Assembly: GCF_009671205.1 (NCBI RefSeq)
Contig: NZ_CP045309.1
Location: 3,410,001 to 3,474,000, forward strand
Source of the DNA: Micromonospora terminaliae
GTDB taxonomy: Bacteria; Actinomycetota; Actinomycetes; Mycobacteriales; Micromonosporaceae
Length of the DNA: 64,000 nucleotides
Direction of reading: 5' to 3'
The translations under genes and the position numbers were made by a program. Each line of letters starts with the position of its first letter. Position 1 is the stretch's first letter. Positions 36,314-44,600 of this stretch are shown here, piece after piece. The notes beneath the pieces are model-generated. The model ran no database searches. It was not told where the DNA came from and was given only the letters and a program-made list of their open reading frames with translations.

Positions 36314-36326
36314 GCCGCCCGACCGG

Positions 36327-37424
36327 TCAGCGCTCCGCCGGGACGGTGGCCGGGTCGGTGGCAGGCGTGGGGGCGGCCGTGGGCGTGGCCGCGTCGGCGA
36401 CAGCGGCGTCGGCCGCCCGGGCCGGCTCGGCGGCGGGGGTCGCCTCCGCGGCCGGGGTGACCGCGGCGCGGCGGGCCCGGTGGGCCGCCCACCAGCGCTC
36501 GGCCAGCCCCACCACGAGGAACGTCAGCCCCACGTACGCCCAGCCGACCAGCACGTCGATCAGGTAGTGCTCGCCGCTGTAGATCAGCGTGAAGGTCATG
36601 GCCAGCGGGTACGCCAGCAGCAGCGGCCACCAGCGCTTCCGCGTCGCGCGCAGGAAGAACAGGACCACGAACAGGGCGAACGCGGTGTGCAGCGAGGGCA
36701 TGGCGGCCACCGGGTTGGAGGCGATCTGCCCGGCGTTGAGCAGGTTGCCCGCGCCGTGCATGCCGATCTCCTTCCACCCGCGGGTGGAGATCCGGGCGAC
36801 GTCGCCGATCAGCCCGTTCTGGGCGGCCCACCACGGCGGGGCGGCCGGGTAGAGGAAGTAGGTGGCCAGCCCGGCCGCGCAGAGGAAGCCCCACCGCCGC
36901 ATGTACGCGCCCCAGCGCGCGCGGTCGCGCAGCCAGAGCACCGCGGCGGCGGCGAGCGTCGCCACGAAGTGCGAGAAGTAGATCCAGCTCACCAGCACGT
37001 CCCACCAGTGCACCTGGTCGGGCCGGTAGAGGTGCTGCTGGAGCCAGATGGTGGGCACCTCGCCGCCGGTGGCCCAGCCGGTCAGGAAGCGGTCCGCGAC
37101 GACCAGCTCCATGGCGTGCGGCGTCGCGCCGTTGTCGGCGAACCCCCGGGACAGGTTGTACGCGGCCAGCAGCAGCACCACGGGGATCCAGTCCCGGGCG
37201 AAGCGCAGGTGGCTGCGCCACGGGCGGGACGAGTGCCAGGCGATGGTGCCCGCCCAGATCCAGAGGAACGCGTACGCCGGGTCGGTCGGCAGGCCGATGG
37301 CGAGCCAGGCGGCCACGAAGCCGATGCCCCAGATGGTCATCGCCACCACGCGACGGCGCCCGCCGTCGGGGGACGCGGTCGGTCCGGCGGGGGCGGGGGG
37401 CGGGGGATCAGTCAGCACGGCCAT
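36327..37424 (-). CDS. PAP2-family membrane protein (inositol-phosphotransferase/Aur1-like)
   Basis: Membrane protein of 365 aa with about six helices and the later two PAP2 motifs, AMPSLHTAFALF and YSGEHYLIDVLVGW. The first KXXXXXXRP motif of ordinary phosphatases is not evident, as in the Ipt1/Aur1-type group that transfers phospho-inositol. The actual reaction is not known; a lipid phosphatase is also possible. The C-terminus is a long Ala/Thr/Pro-rich tail. ATG 37424 is preceded at 8 nt by TAACCT, so it is probably leaderless. Directly upstream (37548) is the right end of the second TnpB element. Confidence 0.8.
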   Translation of the reverse strand: MAVLTDPPPPAPAGPTASPDGGRRRVVAMTIWGIGFVAAWLAIGLPTDPAYAFLWIWAGTIAWHSSRPWRSHLRFARDWIPVVLLLAAYNLSRGFADNGATPHAMELVVADRFLTGWATGGEVPTIWLQQHLYRPDQVHWWDVLVSWIYFSHFVATLAAAAVLWLRDRARWGAYMRRWGFLCAAGLATYFLYPAAPPWWAAQNGLIGDVARISTRGWKEIGMHGAGNLLNAGQIASNPVAAMPSLHTAFALFVVLFFLRATRKRWWPLLLAYPLAMTFTLIYSGEHYLIDVLVGWAYVGLTFLVVGLAERWWAAHRARRAAVTPAAEATPAAEPARAADAAVADAATPTAAPTPATDPATVPAER

Positions 37425-37432
37425 CGCGGACA

Positions 37433-37438
37433 AGGTTA
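37433..37438 (-). promoter_or_regulatory. -10 hexamer TAACCT of the PAP2 gene
   Basis: On the minus strand TAACCT ends 8 nt before ATG 37424. The 110 nt between it and the TnpB element hold tandem GC-rich CCGCCGACG repeats but no other feature. Confidence 0.4.
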
Positions 37439-37555
37439 ACGGCGCGCGACGGGACCGCCGACGCCGACCGCCGACGCCGGGCCGATCGCCCCCTCCGAGG
37501 GCCGCCGGCGGGGCGGTCCGGACGCCGCCCGGGCCCGGGGCCGCTGCACTACGGC

Positions 37556-37587
37556 CTGTTTCATAACTCGGTGGAGTTGTGAGACAG
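37556..37587 (-). repeat. Palindromic right end of TnpB element copy 2
   Basis: Arms CTGTTTCA and TGAGACAG with a 16-nt spacer, one C/A mismatch on one strand and a G-U on the other. Here the spacer also pairs (TAACTC with GAGTTG), giving a 14-bp stem and GGTG loop on the plus-strand RNA. The tnpB stop codon lies in the first arm. Confidence 0.8.
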
Positions 37588-39036
37588 CGCCCTTCTCGGG
37601 CGTCCGCGCCTCGCCCGGGGTGGGGTGGGTGCGGTTCCTGCGTCATCGGGGCCGGTTTCGCCCGCGCGTGTGCGCGGGCCAGGGCCTTCCCCTCGGCCGG
37701 CGTTGGTGACCGGGCCCCCTGCGGGGAGGTCCCGGACCTGGGCGTGGTGCTGCTCGGCCCAGATGGCGAGGTTGACTGCGGCGTTGTGGTCCCGATCGGC
37801 CTGATATCCGCATATCTGGCAGGTGAACGTGCGTTGGTGCAGAGGCATCGCGGGGGCCACGGTTCGGCATGCCGAACAGGTCTTGGTCGACGGGTACCAG
37901 CGGTCGACCAGGGCCAGTTGGCCGCCGCGCCATTGCTGCTTGTAGGCCAGTTGGCGGGCCAGTTCGCCCCATGCCGCGTCGGCGACCGCCGAGGCCAGGC
38001 GCCGGTTGCTGAGCATGCCGGTGATGGTGAGGGTCTCGATGGCGAGCCGGTCGTGGGTATTGACCAGCTGGTTGCAGACCTGGTGCAGGAAACGGCGCCG
38101 GATCGCGGCCACCCGGGCGTGGTGGCGGCCCAGCCGGGCCGCGGCCTTGGCGCGGTTGTGGGAGCCGCGCTGTTTGCGTGTGACCTTCCGGGACAGGCGG
38201 CGCTGGCGCGCCATCGCGGCCCGGGCGGGCCGTGGCCAGCCGTCGACCCGCAGGACCTGCGTGCCGTCGGCGCGCGCTGCGGCGACGAACGTCGACAGGC
38301 CCCGGTCGACACCCACCCACCCTGCGCTGCTGGTGTTCGGCGGGTGGCGGCGGGCGTCGTGCAGGTCGGCGGCTTCGCAGGTCAGTGACACTGCCCACCG
38401 GCCGGCCCGGTGGCTGACCGTCGCGGACACGACCTTCGCTCGCCCCTTGGCCAGCATGCGCCGCAGCCGGCGGGTGTCCTGCCGTACCGCTAGGGCGCCG
38501 ATGCCGGGCAGGGTCACGGTACGCGGCGCGTGCTCACCGACCCGGATACCCGCCCGGCCCGCGGCGGAGGTCCTGCTGCGGATGCGAAACGACAACGGTG
38601 CGCGTTTCTTGGACTTGAACCTCGGAAAACCGACCCGCCGACCCCGCCGGTGGCCGGTGCGCGATGCCGTGTACGCGGACAGGCCCCGGCCGAGATCAAC
38701 CGCGGCTTCTTCAAAAACCTGCTGACATACCTCACCCCGCCACGCCAGACCGGTCACCTGCACCGTGACGGTCCCGTCACCCGCAGCGACCATCACACGG
38801 CCCGCGTCACCCGAGCGTTTCCACCCGTTGAACGCGTTGATCAGGTCGAAGCCCGACCACGGCACCTTGCCGACCGTCCCACCACGCTTGCGGTCCAAAG
38901 CGTCCTTGACCAGCCGCAGGCACTGGTTGTAGCCGAACCGGGCCGCACCCGCATGCCGACGCAACACAACCTCCTGCTCGGCGGTCGGGCTCAGACAGAA
39001 CCTGAACGTGTGAAACGGGCCACGGCCGCACACCAT
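37561..39036 (-). CDS. tnpB: TnpB, RNA-guided endonuclease, copy 2
   Basis: Protein of 491 aa with all RuvC residues in place: GVDRGLSTF, LAIETLTITGM and YQADRDHNAAVN, plus the zinc ribbon CSAC...CQIC. The N-terminal domain (FHTFRFCLSPTAEQEVVLRR) and the insert KVPWSGFDLINAFN are shared with copy 1. ATG 39036 is used because it matches the start of copy 1; a longer frame to 39108 is open but has no similarity. The C-terminal ~60 residues are low-complexity over the probable guide-RNA scaffold. No tnpA is present. Confidence 0.9.
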   Translation of the reverse strand: MVCGRGPFHTFRFCLSPTAEQEVVLRRHAGAARFGYNQCLRLVKDALDRKRGGTVGKVPWSGFDLINAFNGWKRSGDAGRVMVAAGDGTVTVQVTGLAWRGEVCQQVFEEAAVDLGRGLSAYTASRTGHRRGRRVGFPRFKSKKRAPLSFRIRSRTSAAGRAGIRVGEHAPRTVTLPGIGALAVRQDTRRLRRMLAKGRAKVVSATVSHRAGRWAVSLTCEAADLHDARRHPPNTSSAGWVGVDRGLSTFVAAARADGTQVLRVDGWPRPARAAMARQRRLSRKVTRKQRGSHNRAKAAARLGRHHARVAAIRRRFLHQVCNQLVNTHDRLAIETLTITGMLSNRRLASAVADAAWGELARQLAYKQQWRGGQLALVDRWYPSTKTCSACRTVAPAMPLHQRTFTCQICGYQADRDHNAAVNLAIWAEQHHAQVRDLPAGGPVTNAGRGEGPGPRTRAGETGPDDAGTAPTPPRARRGRPRRALSHNSTEL

Positions 39037-39153
39037 GCCACCAACCCCCGACAAACAGCCCACCACCTGCACAAAACCAGAAACCCCACCGGCCGACCCA
39101 CAACCCATGACTCACAACGCCCAGTACCAGCCGCTCACTTATGGACCACGCCG

Positions 39154-39159
39154 TAGGCT
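39154..39159 (+). promoter_or_regulatory. -10 hexamer TAGGCT before ATG 39166
   Basis: TAGGCT is followed after 6 nt by the thioesterase ATG; no ribosome-binding site is present. The TnpB element's left end is only ~95 nt upstream. Confidence 0.5.
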
Positions 39160-39165
39160 CGGCGC

Positions 39166-39570
39166 ATGCAGGAGCAGCCGGAGTCCCCCTTCGCCCCGGG
39201 CCTGACCGCCCGGGTCGAGCTGACCGTCACCGACACGGACACCGCGCAGGCGGTGGGCTCGGGCGACGTGCCGGTGCTCGGCACGCCCCGGGTGCTCGCG
39301 CTGGCCGAGGCGGCCACCGTGGCGGCGACCGCGACCCGGCTGCCGTCCGGGTCGACGACGGTCGGGACCCGCATCGAGCTGGAGCACCGGGCGGCCACGC
39401 CGGTCGGCCGGACGGTCGCCGCGCGGGCGGAGCTGGTCAAGGTCGACGGCCGGCGGCTGACCTTCGAGGTGGTCGTGACCGACGGGAACGAGGTCGTGGC
39501 GACCGGCCGGGTCGAGCGGGCGCTGGTCGACCGGCAGCGCTTCGTCGAGCGTGCCGTGCGGGCGTCATGA
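39166..39570 (+). CDS. Hotdog-fold thioesterase (FlK-like)
   Basis: Protein of 134 aa with the hotdog thioesterase layout of the fluoroacetyl-CoA thioesterase-like group: VTDTDTAQAVGSGDVPVLGTPRVLALAEAA with the long central helix, then SGSTTVGTRIELEHRAATPVG. The Thr, Glu and His that act in FlK have plausible equivalents (T in GTPRV, E in ALAEAA, H in EHRAA). Its acyl-CoA substrate is unknown. The gene is leaderless and its TGA overlaps the next ATG by 4 nt (ATGA). Confidence 0.8.
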   Translation: MQEQPESPFAPGLTARVELTVTDTDTAQAVGSGDVPVLGTPRVLALAEAATVAATATRLPSGSTTVGTRIELEHRAATPVGRTVAARAELVKVDGRRLTFEVVVTDGNEVVATGRVERALVDRQRFVERAVRAS

Positions 39571-40397
39571 CCGCCCGGTTCGTCGAGATCGCCGACCGCG
39601 TGCACGTGCTGCGCGACCCGCTGCTGCACGTCAACGTCACGCTGGTGGTGGGCGACGGCGCGGCGCTGCTGGTGGACACCCTCTCCACCGCGGGGCAGGC
39701 CCGGGAGCTGGCCGAGGCGGCCCGGGCGGTCACCCCGCACCCGTGGACGATCGTGAACACCCACCACCACTTCGACCACTGCTTCGGCAACGCCACGCTG
39801 GCCGCCGACCCGCCCCGCCCGGTCTACGCGCACGCCCAGGCCGCGGCGGTGCTCCGCGACCACCCCGACGAGCTGCGGCGGGCCGCGGCCGACGAGATGC
39901 GCGCGGAGCAGCCGGAGCTGGCGGCCGAGCTGGCCCGCACGGAGCTGCTGGCCCCGACCCACCCGGTGCAGGGCGAGGCGGTGCTGGACATCGGCGGCCG
40001 GCGGGTGGTGCTGCACCACCCCGGGCACGGGCACACCGACGCCGACCTGGTGGTGCACGTGCCGGACGCGGACGTGCTGGTCGCCGGCGACCTGGTGGAG
40101 CAGAGCGGGCCGCCGGCCTTCGAGGAGTCGTACCCGGTGCAGTGGCCGGACGCGGTGGCCGCGCTGCTCCGGCTGACCACGCCGGCCACGGTGGTGGTGC
40201 CGGGGCACGGCGACCCGGTCGACGTGGCGTTCGTCCAGGCCCAGCACGCCGAGCTCGCCCGGCAGGCCTGGCTGATCCGGGCCGGTCACACCGGCAGCGC
40301 CCCGCCCGAGCGGGTGGCCGCCGAGTCGCCGTTCGGCGCCCGCCCGGGTCTCATCGCGGCCCGACGCGGTTACGCCGAGCTCGACGGCGCCGCCTGA
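39567..40397 (+). CDS. Metallo-beta-lactamase-fold hydrolase
   Basis: Protein of 276 aa with the dinuclear metal motif NTHHHFDHCFGN, then HPGHGHTDADLVVH, VAGDLVE and VPGHGDPVD. The start VHVLRDPLLHVNVTLVVGDGAALLVDTL matches the quinoprotein-relay/MBL (SoxH-like) group. The substrate is unknown. It is coupled to the thioesterase (ATGA overlap), suggesting that both act on related thioester or acyl compounds. It ends before the convergent MarR gene with a 15-nt gap. Confidence 0.88.
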   Translation: MTARFVEIADRVHVLRDPLLHVNVTLVVGDGAALLVDTLSTAGQARELAEAARAVTPHPWTIVNTHHHFDHCFGNATLAADPPRPVYAHAQAAAVLRDHPDELRRAAADEMRAEQPELAAELARTELLAPTHPVQGEAVLDIGGRRVVLHHPGHGHTDADLVVHVPDADVLVAGDLVEQSGPPAFEESYPVQWPDAVAALLRLTTPATVVVPGHGDPVDVAFVQAQHAELARQAWLIRAGHTGSAPPERVAAESPFGARPGLIAARRGYAELDGAA

Positions 40398-40412
40398 CCG
40401 CCCGCGACGCGG

Positions 40413-40859
40413 TCAGGGGCGGGCGCGCAGGGCGGCGAGCAGGGCGTCGAGGTGCGGGGCGGCGGCGAGGATCGCCTCGCGGGCCGGTGGGTCGAGGGTG
40501 GCCAGGGCCTCCGTGAGCAGCGCGCTGCGGTGGGCCGCGTAGTCGTCCATCCGGGTGCGGGCGGCGTCGGTGAGGGTGAGCCGCGCCACCCGGCGATCGT
40601 CCGGGTCGCGGTCGCGCGCGAGCAGCCCGACGTCGGTGAGCTCGCGGACCAGGGTGCTGACCGTGTTCGGCGCCGTGCCCAGCCGGCGTGCGACCTCCTT
40701 GCCGCTGATCCCCGGCTCGGCGCGGACCAGGTGCAGCAGTTCGACCTGAGCCTCGGGCAGGGAGTCCCGGTTGGCCCGGACGACGACCTTGCGGCGCAGC
40801 AGTCGGTGCAGTTCCCCCACGACGGCGCCGAACCGCGCAACGGGCTCCTCACTCGTCAC
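40413..40859 (-). CDS. MarR-family transcriptional regulator
   Basis: DNA-binding protein of 148 aa. The winged helix is clear (PGISGKEVARRLGTAPNTVSTLVRELTDVGLL, then RDPDDRRVARLTLTDAARTRM), with flanking dimerisation helices. It is divergent from the Bcr/CflA exporter; an imperfect palindrome in the shared 81-nt region is the obvious operator. MarR proteins of this layout usually repress themselves and the efflux gene until a small molecule binds. GTG 40859 has AGGTGA 8 nt upstream. Confidence 0.9.
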   Translation of the reverse strand: MTSEEPVARFGAVVGELHRLLRRKVVVRANRDSLPEAQVELLHLVRAEPGISGKEVARRLGTAPNTVSTLVRELTDVGLLARDRDPDDRRVARLTLTDAARTRMDDYAAHRSALLTEALATLDPPAREAILAAAPHLDALLAALRARP

Positions 40860-40884
40860 GGAGTCACCTGCTTCACATCGCAAT

Positions 40885-40902
40885 AGTTCTGAGTACAGAG
40901 CT
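40885..40902. promoter_or_regulatory. Candidate MarR operator
   Basis: AGTTCTGAGTACAGAGCT is a palindrome with 7-bp arms, one mismatch and an AGTA centre. It lies directly upstream of TAAGGT (40902-40907), a possible -10 box of the exporter, in the intergenic region shared with marR. Confidence 0.5.
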
Positions 40903-40940
40903 AAGGTTACCCGGAGATCACCGACCTCAGGGGGAACCTC

Positions 40941-42161
40941 GTGAACCAGACCGTGCGGACCGCCGCGCGCCCGACCGCCCACCCGGCCGCGGCCGGCGGT
41001 GGCGCGACGCTGCTGGTGCTGCTCGGCACGCTCACCGCGATCGGCCCGCTCTCGCTGGACATGTACCTCCCGGCGTTCCCCGCGATGACCCGCGACCTCG
41101 GCGCCGACCAGGCCGGCATCCAACTCTCGCTGACCACCTGCCTCATCGGCCTGGCCGTCGGCCAGTTCGTCACCGGCCCGCTCAGCGACCGGTGGGGGCG
41201 GCGGCGTCCGGTGCTGATCGGCGTGGTCGCGTACACCCTGCTCGCGCTCGCCTGCGCGGCGGCGCCGAGCGCGCCGATGCTGGCCGCCGCGCGGTTCGCC
41301 CAGGGCCTGGCCGGGGGCATGGGGGTGGTGGTCGCCCGGGCCGTGGTCCGCGACCTCTACTCCGGCCGGGCGGCCGCGAAGTACTTCTCCCGGCTCACCC
41401 TGGTCTTCGGCGTCGCGCCGGTGGCCGCGCCGAGCGTGGGCAGCCTGGTGCTGCGGTTCGGCGACTGGCGCGCGGTCTTCCTCACCCTGGCCGGCATCGG
41501 GCTGCTGCAGTCCGTGGCGGTCGCCCTGCGCCTGCCCGAGACGCTGCCGGCGGAGCGCCGCAGCACGGGCGGCCTGGTCGCCACCGCCCGGACCATGCGG
41601 TCGCTGGTCGCCGACCGGGTCTACCTCGGGTACGCGCTGACCCAGGGCTTCGCCTTCGCCGGGCTGTTCGCGTACATCTCCGGGTCGTCGTTCGTGTTCC
41701 AGGACGTCTTCGGCGTCTCCGCGGCGGCGTTCAGCCTGATCTTCGGGCTCAACGCGCTCGCCCTGGTGGCGACCGGGCAGGCCAACGCGCGTCTGCTCGA
41801 CCGGTTCCACCCGCGCCGGCTGCTGGCCACCGCGCTCGTGGTCGGCATGGTGGCGGCGGCCGGCGTGCTCACCGGGGCGCTGGCCGGCAGCCTCGCCGTG
41901 GTTGCGGTGGCGCTGTTCGCCTTCGTCGGCTCGCTGGGCATGGTGACGCCGAACAGCACGGCGCTGGCGCTCGACGCGCACGCCCGGCACGCCGGCACCG
42001 CCGCCGCGCTGATGGGCGCCGTCCAGTCGGTGGTCGGCGCGGTGGCCGCGCCGCTGGTCGGCCTCGGCGGCGAGGGCAGCGCCGTACCGATGGCCGCCGT
42101 GCTGGCGGCCGCCGCCGCCCTGTCGCTGACGGCCGTGCTCACCCTGGCCCGGCCGCGCTGA
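40941..42161 (+). CDS. MFS drug exporter, Bcr/CflA type
   Basis: Twelve-helix membrane protein of 406 aa. Features of the Bcr/CflA group are GPLSLDMYLPAFPAMTRDLG in the first helix and loop, the MFS signature GPLSDRWGRRRP, and ARAVVRDLYSGRAAA. It would export drugs such as bicyclomycin or sulphonamides, or amino acids such as cysteine, with protons. GTG 40941 has CAGGGGG 6 nt upstream. It is divergent from marR, whose product probably controls it. Confidence 0.9.
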   Translation: MNQTVRTAARPTAHPAAAGGGATLLVLLGTLTAIGPLSLDMYLPAFPAMTRDLGADQAGIQLSLTTCLIGLAVGQFVTGPLSDRWGRRRPVLIGVVAYTLLALACAAAPSAPMLAAARFAQGLAGGMGVVVARAVVRDLYSGRAAAKYFSRLTLVFGVAPVAAPSVGSLVLRFGDWRAVFLTLAGIGLLQSVAVALRLPETLPAERRSTGGLVATARTMRSLVADRVYLGYALTQGFAFAGLFAYISGSSFVFQDVFGVSAAAFSLIFGLNALALVATGQANARLLDRFHPRRLLATALVVGMVAAAGVLTGALAGSLAVVAVALFAFVGSLGMVTPNSTALALDAHARHAGTAAALMGAVQSVVGAVAAPLVGLGGEGSAVPMAAVLAAAAALSLTAVLTLARPR

Positions 42162-42165
42162 CCGG

Positions 42166-43095
42166 TCAGCGGAATCGCTCGGCCACCGCCTCCCGCGTGG
42201 GCATGGCGGTGGCCCCGCCGGGCGACTCGCAGACCAGGCCGGCCACCCGCAGGGCGAAGGCCACCCGGTCGCGCCAGCCCGCCGGGTCCACCGGCTCGCC
42301 GGTGTGCAGCAGGTCGGCGATCAGGGCGCCCATCACCGAGTCGCCCGCGCCGGTGGCGTCGACGGCGTCGACCTTCGGCGCGGGGACGCGTACCACGTCC
42401 TCGGCGGCGGCGACCAGCGCGCCGTCCGCGCCGAGGGTGACCACCACGGTCGCGGCGCCCAGTTCCCGCAGGTACGCGGCGACGCCCTCGACCGGCTCGC
42501 GCGGGTAGAGGTGGCGCGCGTCGGCGGCGCTCAGCTTGACGAGGTGGGCGCTCGCGGCGAACTCGGCGACCAGCGCGCGCAGGCCGTCCAGCGCGCCGGG
42601 GCCGGTGAGCAGGCTCGGCCGCACGTTCGGGTCGAACACCCGCAGCGCGCCGGCCATCGCCCAGGCCCGGCGGGCGGCGGCCAGCACCGGCGGGTCGAGC
42701 AGCACGATCGAGCCGCAGTAGAGCACCTGCGCGCCCTCGACCAGGGCCACGTCCAGGTCGTCGGCGGTCAGCAGGGCGTACGACCGGGGCTCGCCGTAGA
42801 AGCGGAAGTCCGGTTCCGCGCCGGAGAAGGTGGCGACCGCCAGCGCCGTCGGCGCCGGCACGGTGACCGCCCCGTCCAGCCCCACGCCCGCAGCTCCCAG
42901 GAAGCCGCGGATGCGCGTGGCCAGCGCGTCGTCGCCGAGCGACCCGACGAACTGGACGTCACCGCCGAGCCGGGCCACCGCCACGGCGACGTTCAGCGGC
43001 CCGCCGCCGATCGCCTGCCGGTAGACGGGTTCCCCGTCGTGCACGGCGTCGAGCAGGTCGACCAGTGCCTCGCCGAGCACCACCGCGTACCCCAT
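42166..43095 (-). CDS. PfkB-family carbohydrate kinase
   Basis: Cytosolic sugar kinase of 309 aa, fructokinase-like. It starts VVLGEALVDLLDAVHDG, has the sugar motif IGGGPLNVAVAVARLGG, and the C-terminal PfkB signature DAVDATGAGDSVMGALIADLL with the catalytic aspartate in GAGDS. Fructose is the most likely sugar, ribose or 2-keto-3-deoxygluconate possible. ATG 43095 follows GGAGGGAGCCAGG. It ends 4 nt from the exporter stop on the other strand. No transporter is adjacent. Confidence 0.85.
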   Translation of the reverse strand: MGYAVVLGEALVDLLDAVHDGEPVYRQAIGGGPLNVAVAVARLGGDVQFVGSLGDDALATRIRGFLGAAGVGLDGAVTVPAPTALAVATFSGAEPDFRFYGEPRSYALLTADDLDVALVEGAQVLYCGSIVLLDPPVLAAARRAWAMAGALRVFDPNVRPSLLTGPGALDGLRALVAEFAASAHLVKLSAADARHLYPREPVEGVAAYLRELGAATVVVTLGADGALVAAAEDVVRVPAPKVDAVDATGAGDSVMGALIADLLHTGEPVDPAGWRDRVAFALRVAGLVCESPGGATAMPTREAVAERFR

Positions 43096-43423
43096 CCTGG
43101 CTCCCTCCGTCCGTCGTACCCCTGATCCTGGCGCATGGCGGGTCCCGGCGCGACGAGACCGCCCGCATCGACGAGCGGCTATTGCGCGGGATACCTGGAC
43201 GTGATGGGATTGCGCGTGCCGGGAGGGCGCGGGGGCTGCCGCGCCGCCGGGTCGAGCCGACGCGAGGGCACTCAACCGGTCCGTGGCACGGACCGCAGGC
43301 GGTGCGCGTCCCCCGACGGCCCCGGCCGCACTCCGGCCGCCGGGCGTGGCACCGCGATCGTCGCATCCGCTCGTCGCAGCGGGGCGGGCCGCCGCGGTCG
43401 CGCCCCGCGAGTCAGGAGATCCC

Positions 43424-44539
43424 GTGCACCGATCCCGTACGGCCGCGCTGCTCGTCGCGGCCGCCACCCTGGCCCTGGGCGCGCTCGCCCTGGTCACCGG
43501 CCCCGACCCGGCCGCCGCACACGGCGCGGCGATGACGCCGGGCGCCCGGACCTACCTGTGCTGGAAGGACGGTCTCACCGCGACCGGGGAGATCCGGCCG
43601 AACAACCCCGCCTGCTCGGCGGCGGTCGCCCAGAGCGGCACCAACTCGCTCTACAACTGGTTCAGCGTGCTGCGCTCCGACGCGGGCGGCCGGACCGTCG
43701 GGTTCATTCCCGACGGCAAGCTGTGCAGCGGCGGCAACCCGAACTTCAGCGGCTACGACCTGGCCCGCACCGACTGGCCGGTCACCCACCTGACGGCCGG
43801 GCGGTCGATGGAGTTCCGCTACAGCAACTGGGCCCACCACCCGGGCACCTTCTACTTCTACGTGACCAAGGACAGCTGGAGCCCGACCCGGCCGCTGGCC
43901 TGGAGCGACCTGGAGGAGCAGCCGTTCCTCCAGGTGACCAACCCGCCGCAGCGCGGCTCGGTGGGCACCAACGACGGGCACTACTACTTCACCGGCTCGC
44001 TGCCGTCGAACAAGAGCGGCCGGCACATCATCTACTCCCGCTGGGTCCGCTCGGACAGCCAGGAGAACTTCTTCGGCTGCTCGGACGTGACCTTCGACGG
44101 CGGCAACGGCGAGGTGACCGGGATCGGCTCGGGCGGGACGCCCTCGCCGAACCCCACCACGCCGACGCCGGGCCCGACCAGCCCGACCCCCACCCCGACC
44201 CCGACCTCGCCGAGCCCGACGCCGACCATGCCGTCGGGCACGTGCATGGCGGTCTACAAGGTGGTCAGCGCCTGGCAGGGCGGCTTCCAGGGCGAGGTCA
44301 TGATCATGAACCACAGCACCCGGACGTACGCCGGCTGGACGGCGAACTGGACCTGGCCGAGCGGCCAGAGCATCACCCAGCTGTGGAACGGCACGGTGAG
44401 CACCAGCGGGGCGGCGGTGACCGTCACCAACGCCGCCTACAACGGGAGCGTCCCACCGGAGGGCACCACGACGTTCGGCTTCACGGCGAACGCCTCCGGC
44501 ACCAACACCCTGCCCACGGTCACCTGCACCGGCCGGTGA
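43424..44539 (+). CDS. Secreted AA10 lytic polysaccharide monooxygenase with CBM2
   Basis: Extracellular copper enzyme of 371 aa that cuts chitin or cellulose oxidatively. A Sec signal peptide ends at AAA-H so that H33 becomes the N-terminal histidine of the copper brace; the second brace histidine is in NWAHHPGTFYFYVT. The AA10 domain ends with RSDSQENFFGCSDVTF. A Pro/Thr/Ser linker follows (about 35 residues), then a C-terminal CBM2 (TCMAVYKVVSAWQGGFQGEV ... NTLPTVTC). The sequence around the active site looks like cellulose-active members, but chitin cannot be excluded; ngcE is in the same window. GTG 43424 has AGGAG 5 nt upstream. The 328 nt before it hold no gene or clear signal. Confidence 0.92.
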   Translation: MHRSRTAALLVAAATLALGALALVTGPDPAAAHGAAMTPGARTYLCWKDGLTATGEIRPNNPACSAAVAQSGTNSLYNWFSVLRSDAGGRTVGFIPDGKLCSGGNPNFSGYDLARTDWPVTHLTAGRSMEFRYSNWAHHPGTFYFYVTKDSWSPTRPLAWSDLEEQPFLQVTNPPQRGSVGTNDGHYYFTGSLPSNKSGRHIIYSRWVRSDSQENFFGCSDVTFDGGNGEVTGIGSGGTPSPNPTTPTPGPTSPTPTPTPTSPSPTPTMPSGTCMAVYKVVSAWQGGFQGEVMIMNHSTRTYAGWTANWTWPSGQSITQLWNGTVSTSGAAVTVTNAAYNGSVPPEGTTTFGFTANASGTNTLPTVTCTGR

Positions 44540-44551
44540 CGTCGAACTGAG

Positions 44552-44583
44552 AAGGGCCCCCGGGACGTGTCCCGGGGGCCCTT
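44552..44583. terminator. Bidirectional terminator between LPMO and asnB
   Basis: A 15-bp perfect inverted repeat AAGGGCCCCCGGGAC with a 2-nt centre lies between two convergent stops (44539 and 44601). Short A and T tracts at the stem ends fit a hairpin used in both directions. Confidence 0.8.
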
Positions 44584-44600
44584 GTCGCGTCCGTTCGCGT

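Larger units (their letters stand above)
37548..39060 (-). mobile_element. TnpB-only IS605-family element, copy 2
   Basis: Inverted relative to copy 1. Boundaries come from comparison with copy 1: similarity starts near 39060 (left end, GTGGCATGG region) and ends near 37548 (GTAGT after the palindrome). It carries tnpB alone. The copies are diverged in protein (roughly two thirds identical by eye) but keep the same 3' layout, so they are not a recent duplication. Confidence 0.75.

Noticed and set aside
43096..43423. Gap upstream of the LPMO
   Set aside because: Searched both strands for small genes, hairpins and regulator sites; only short GC-rich open frames without start signals were seen.
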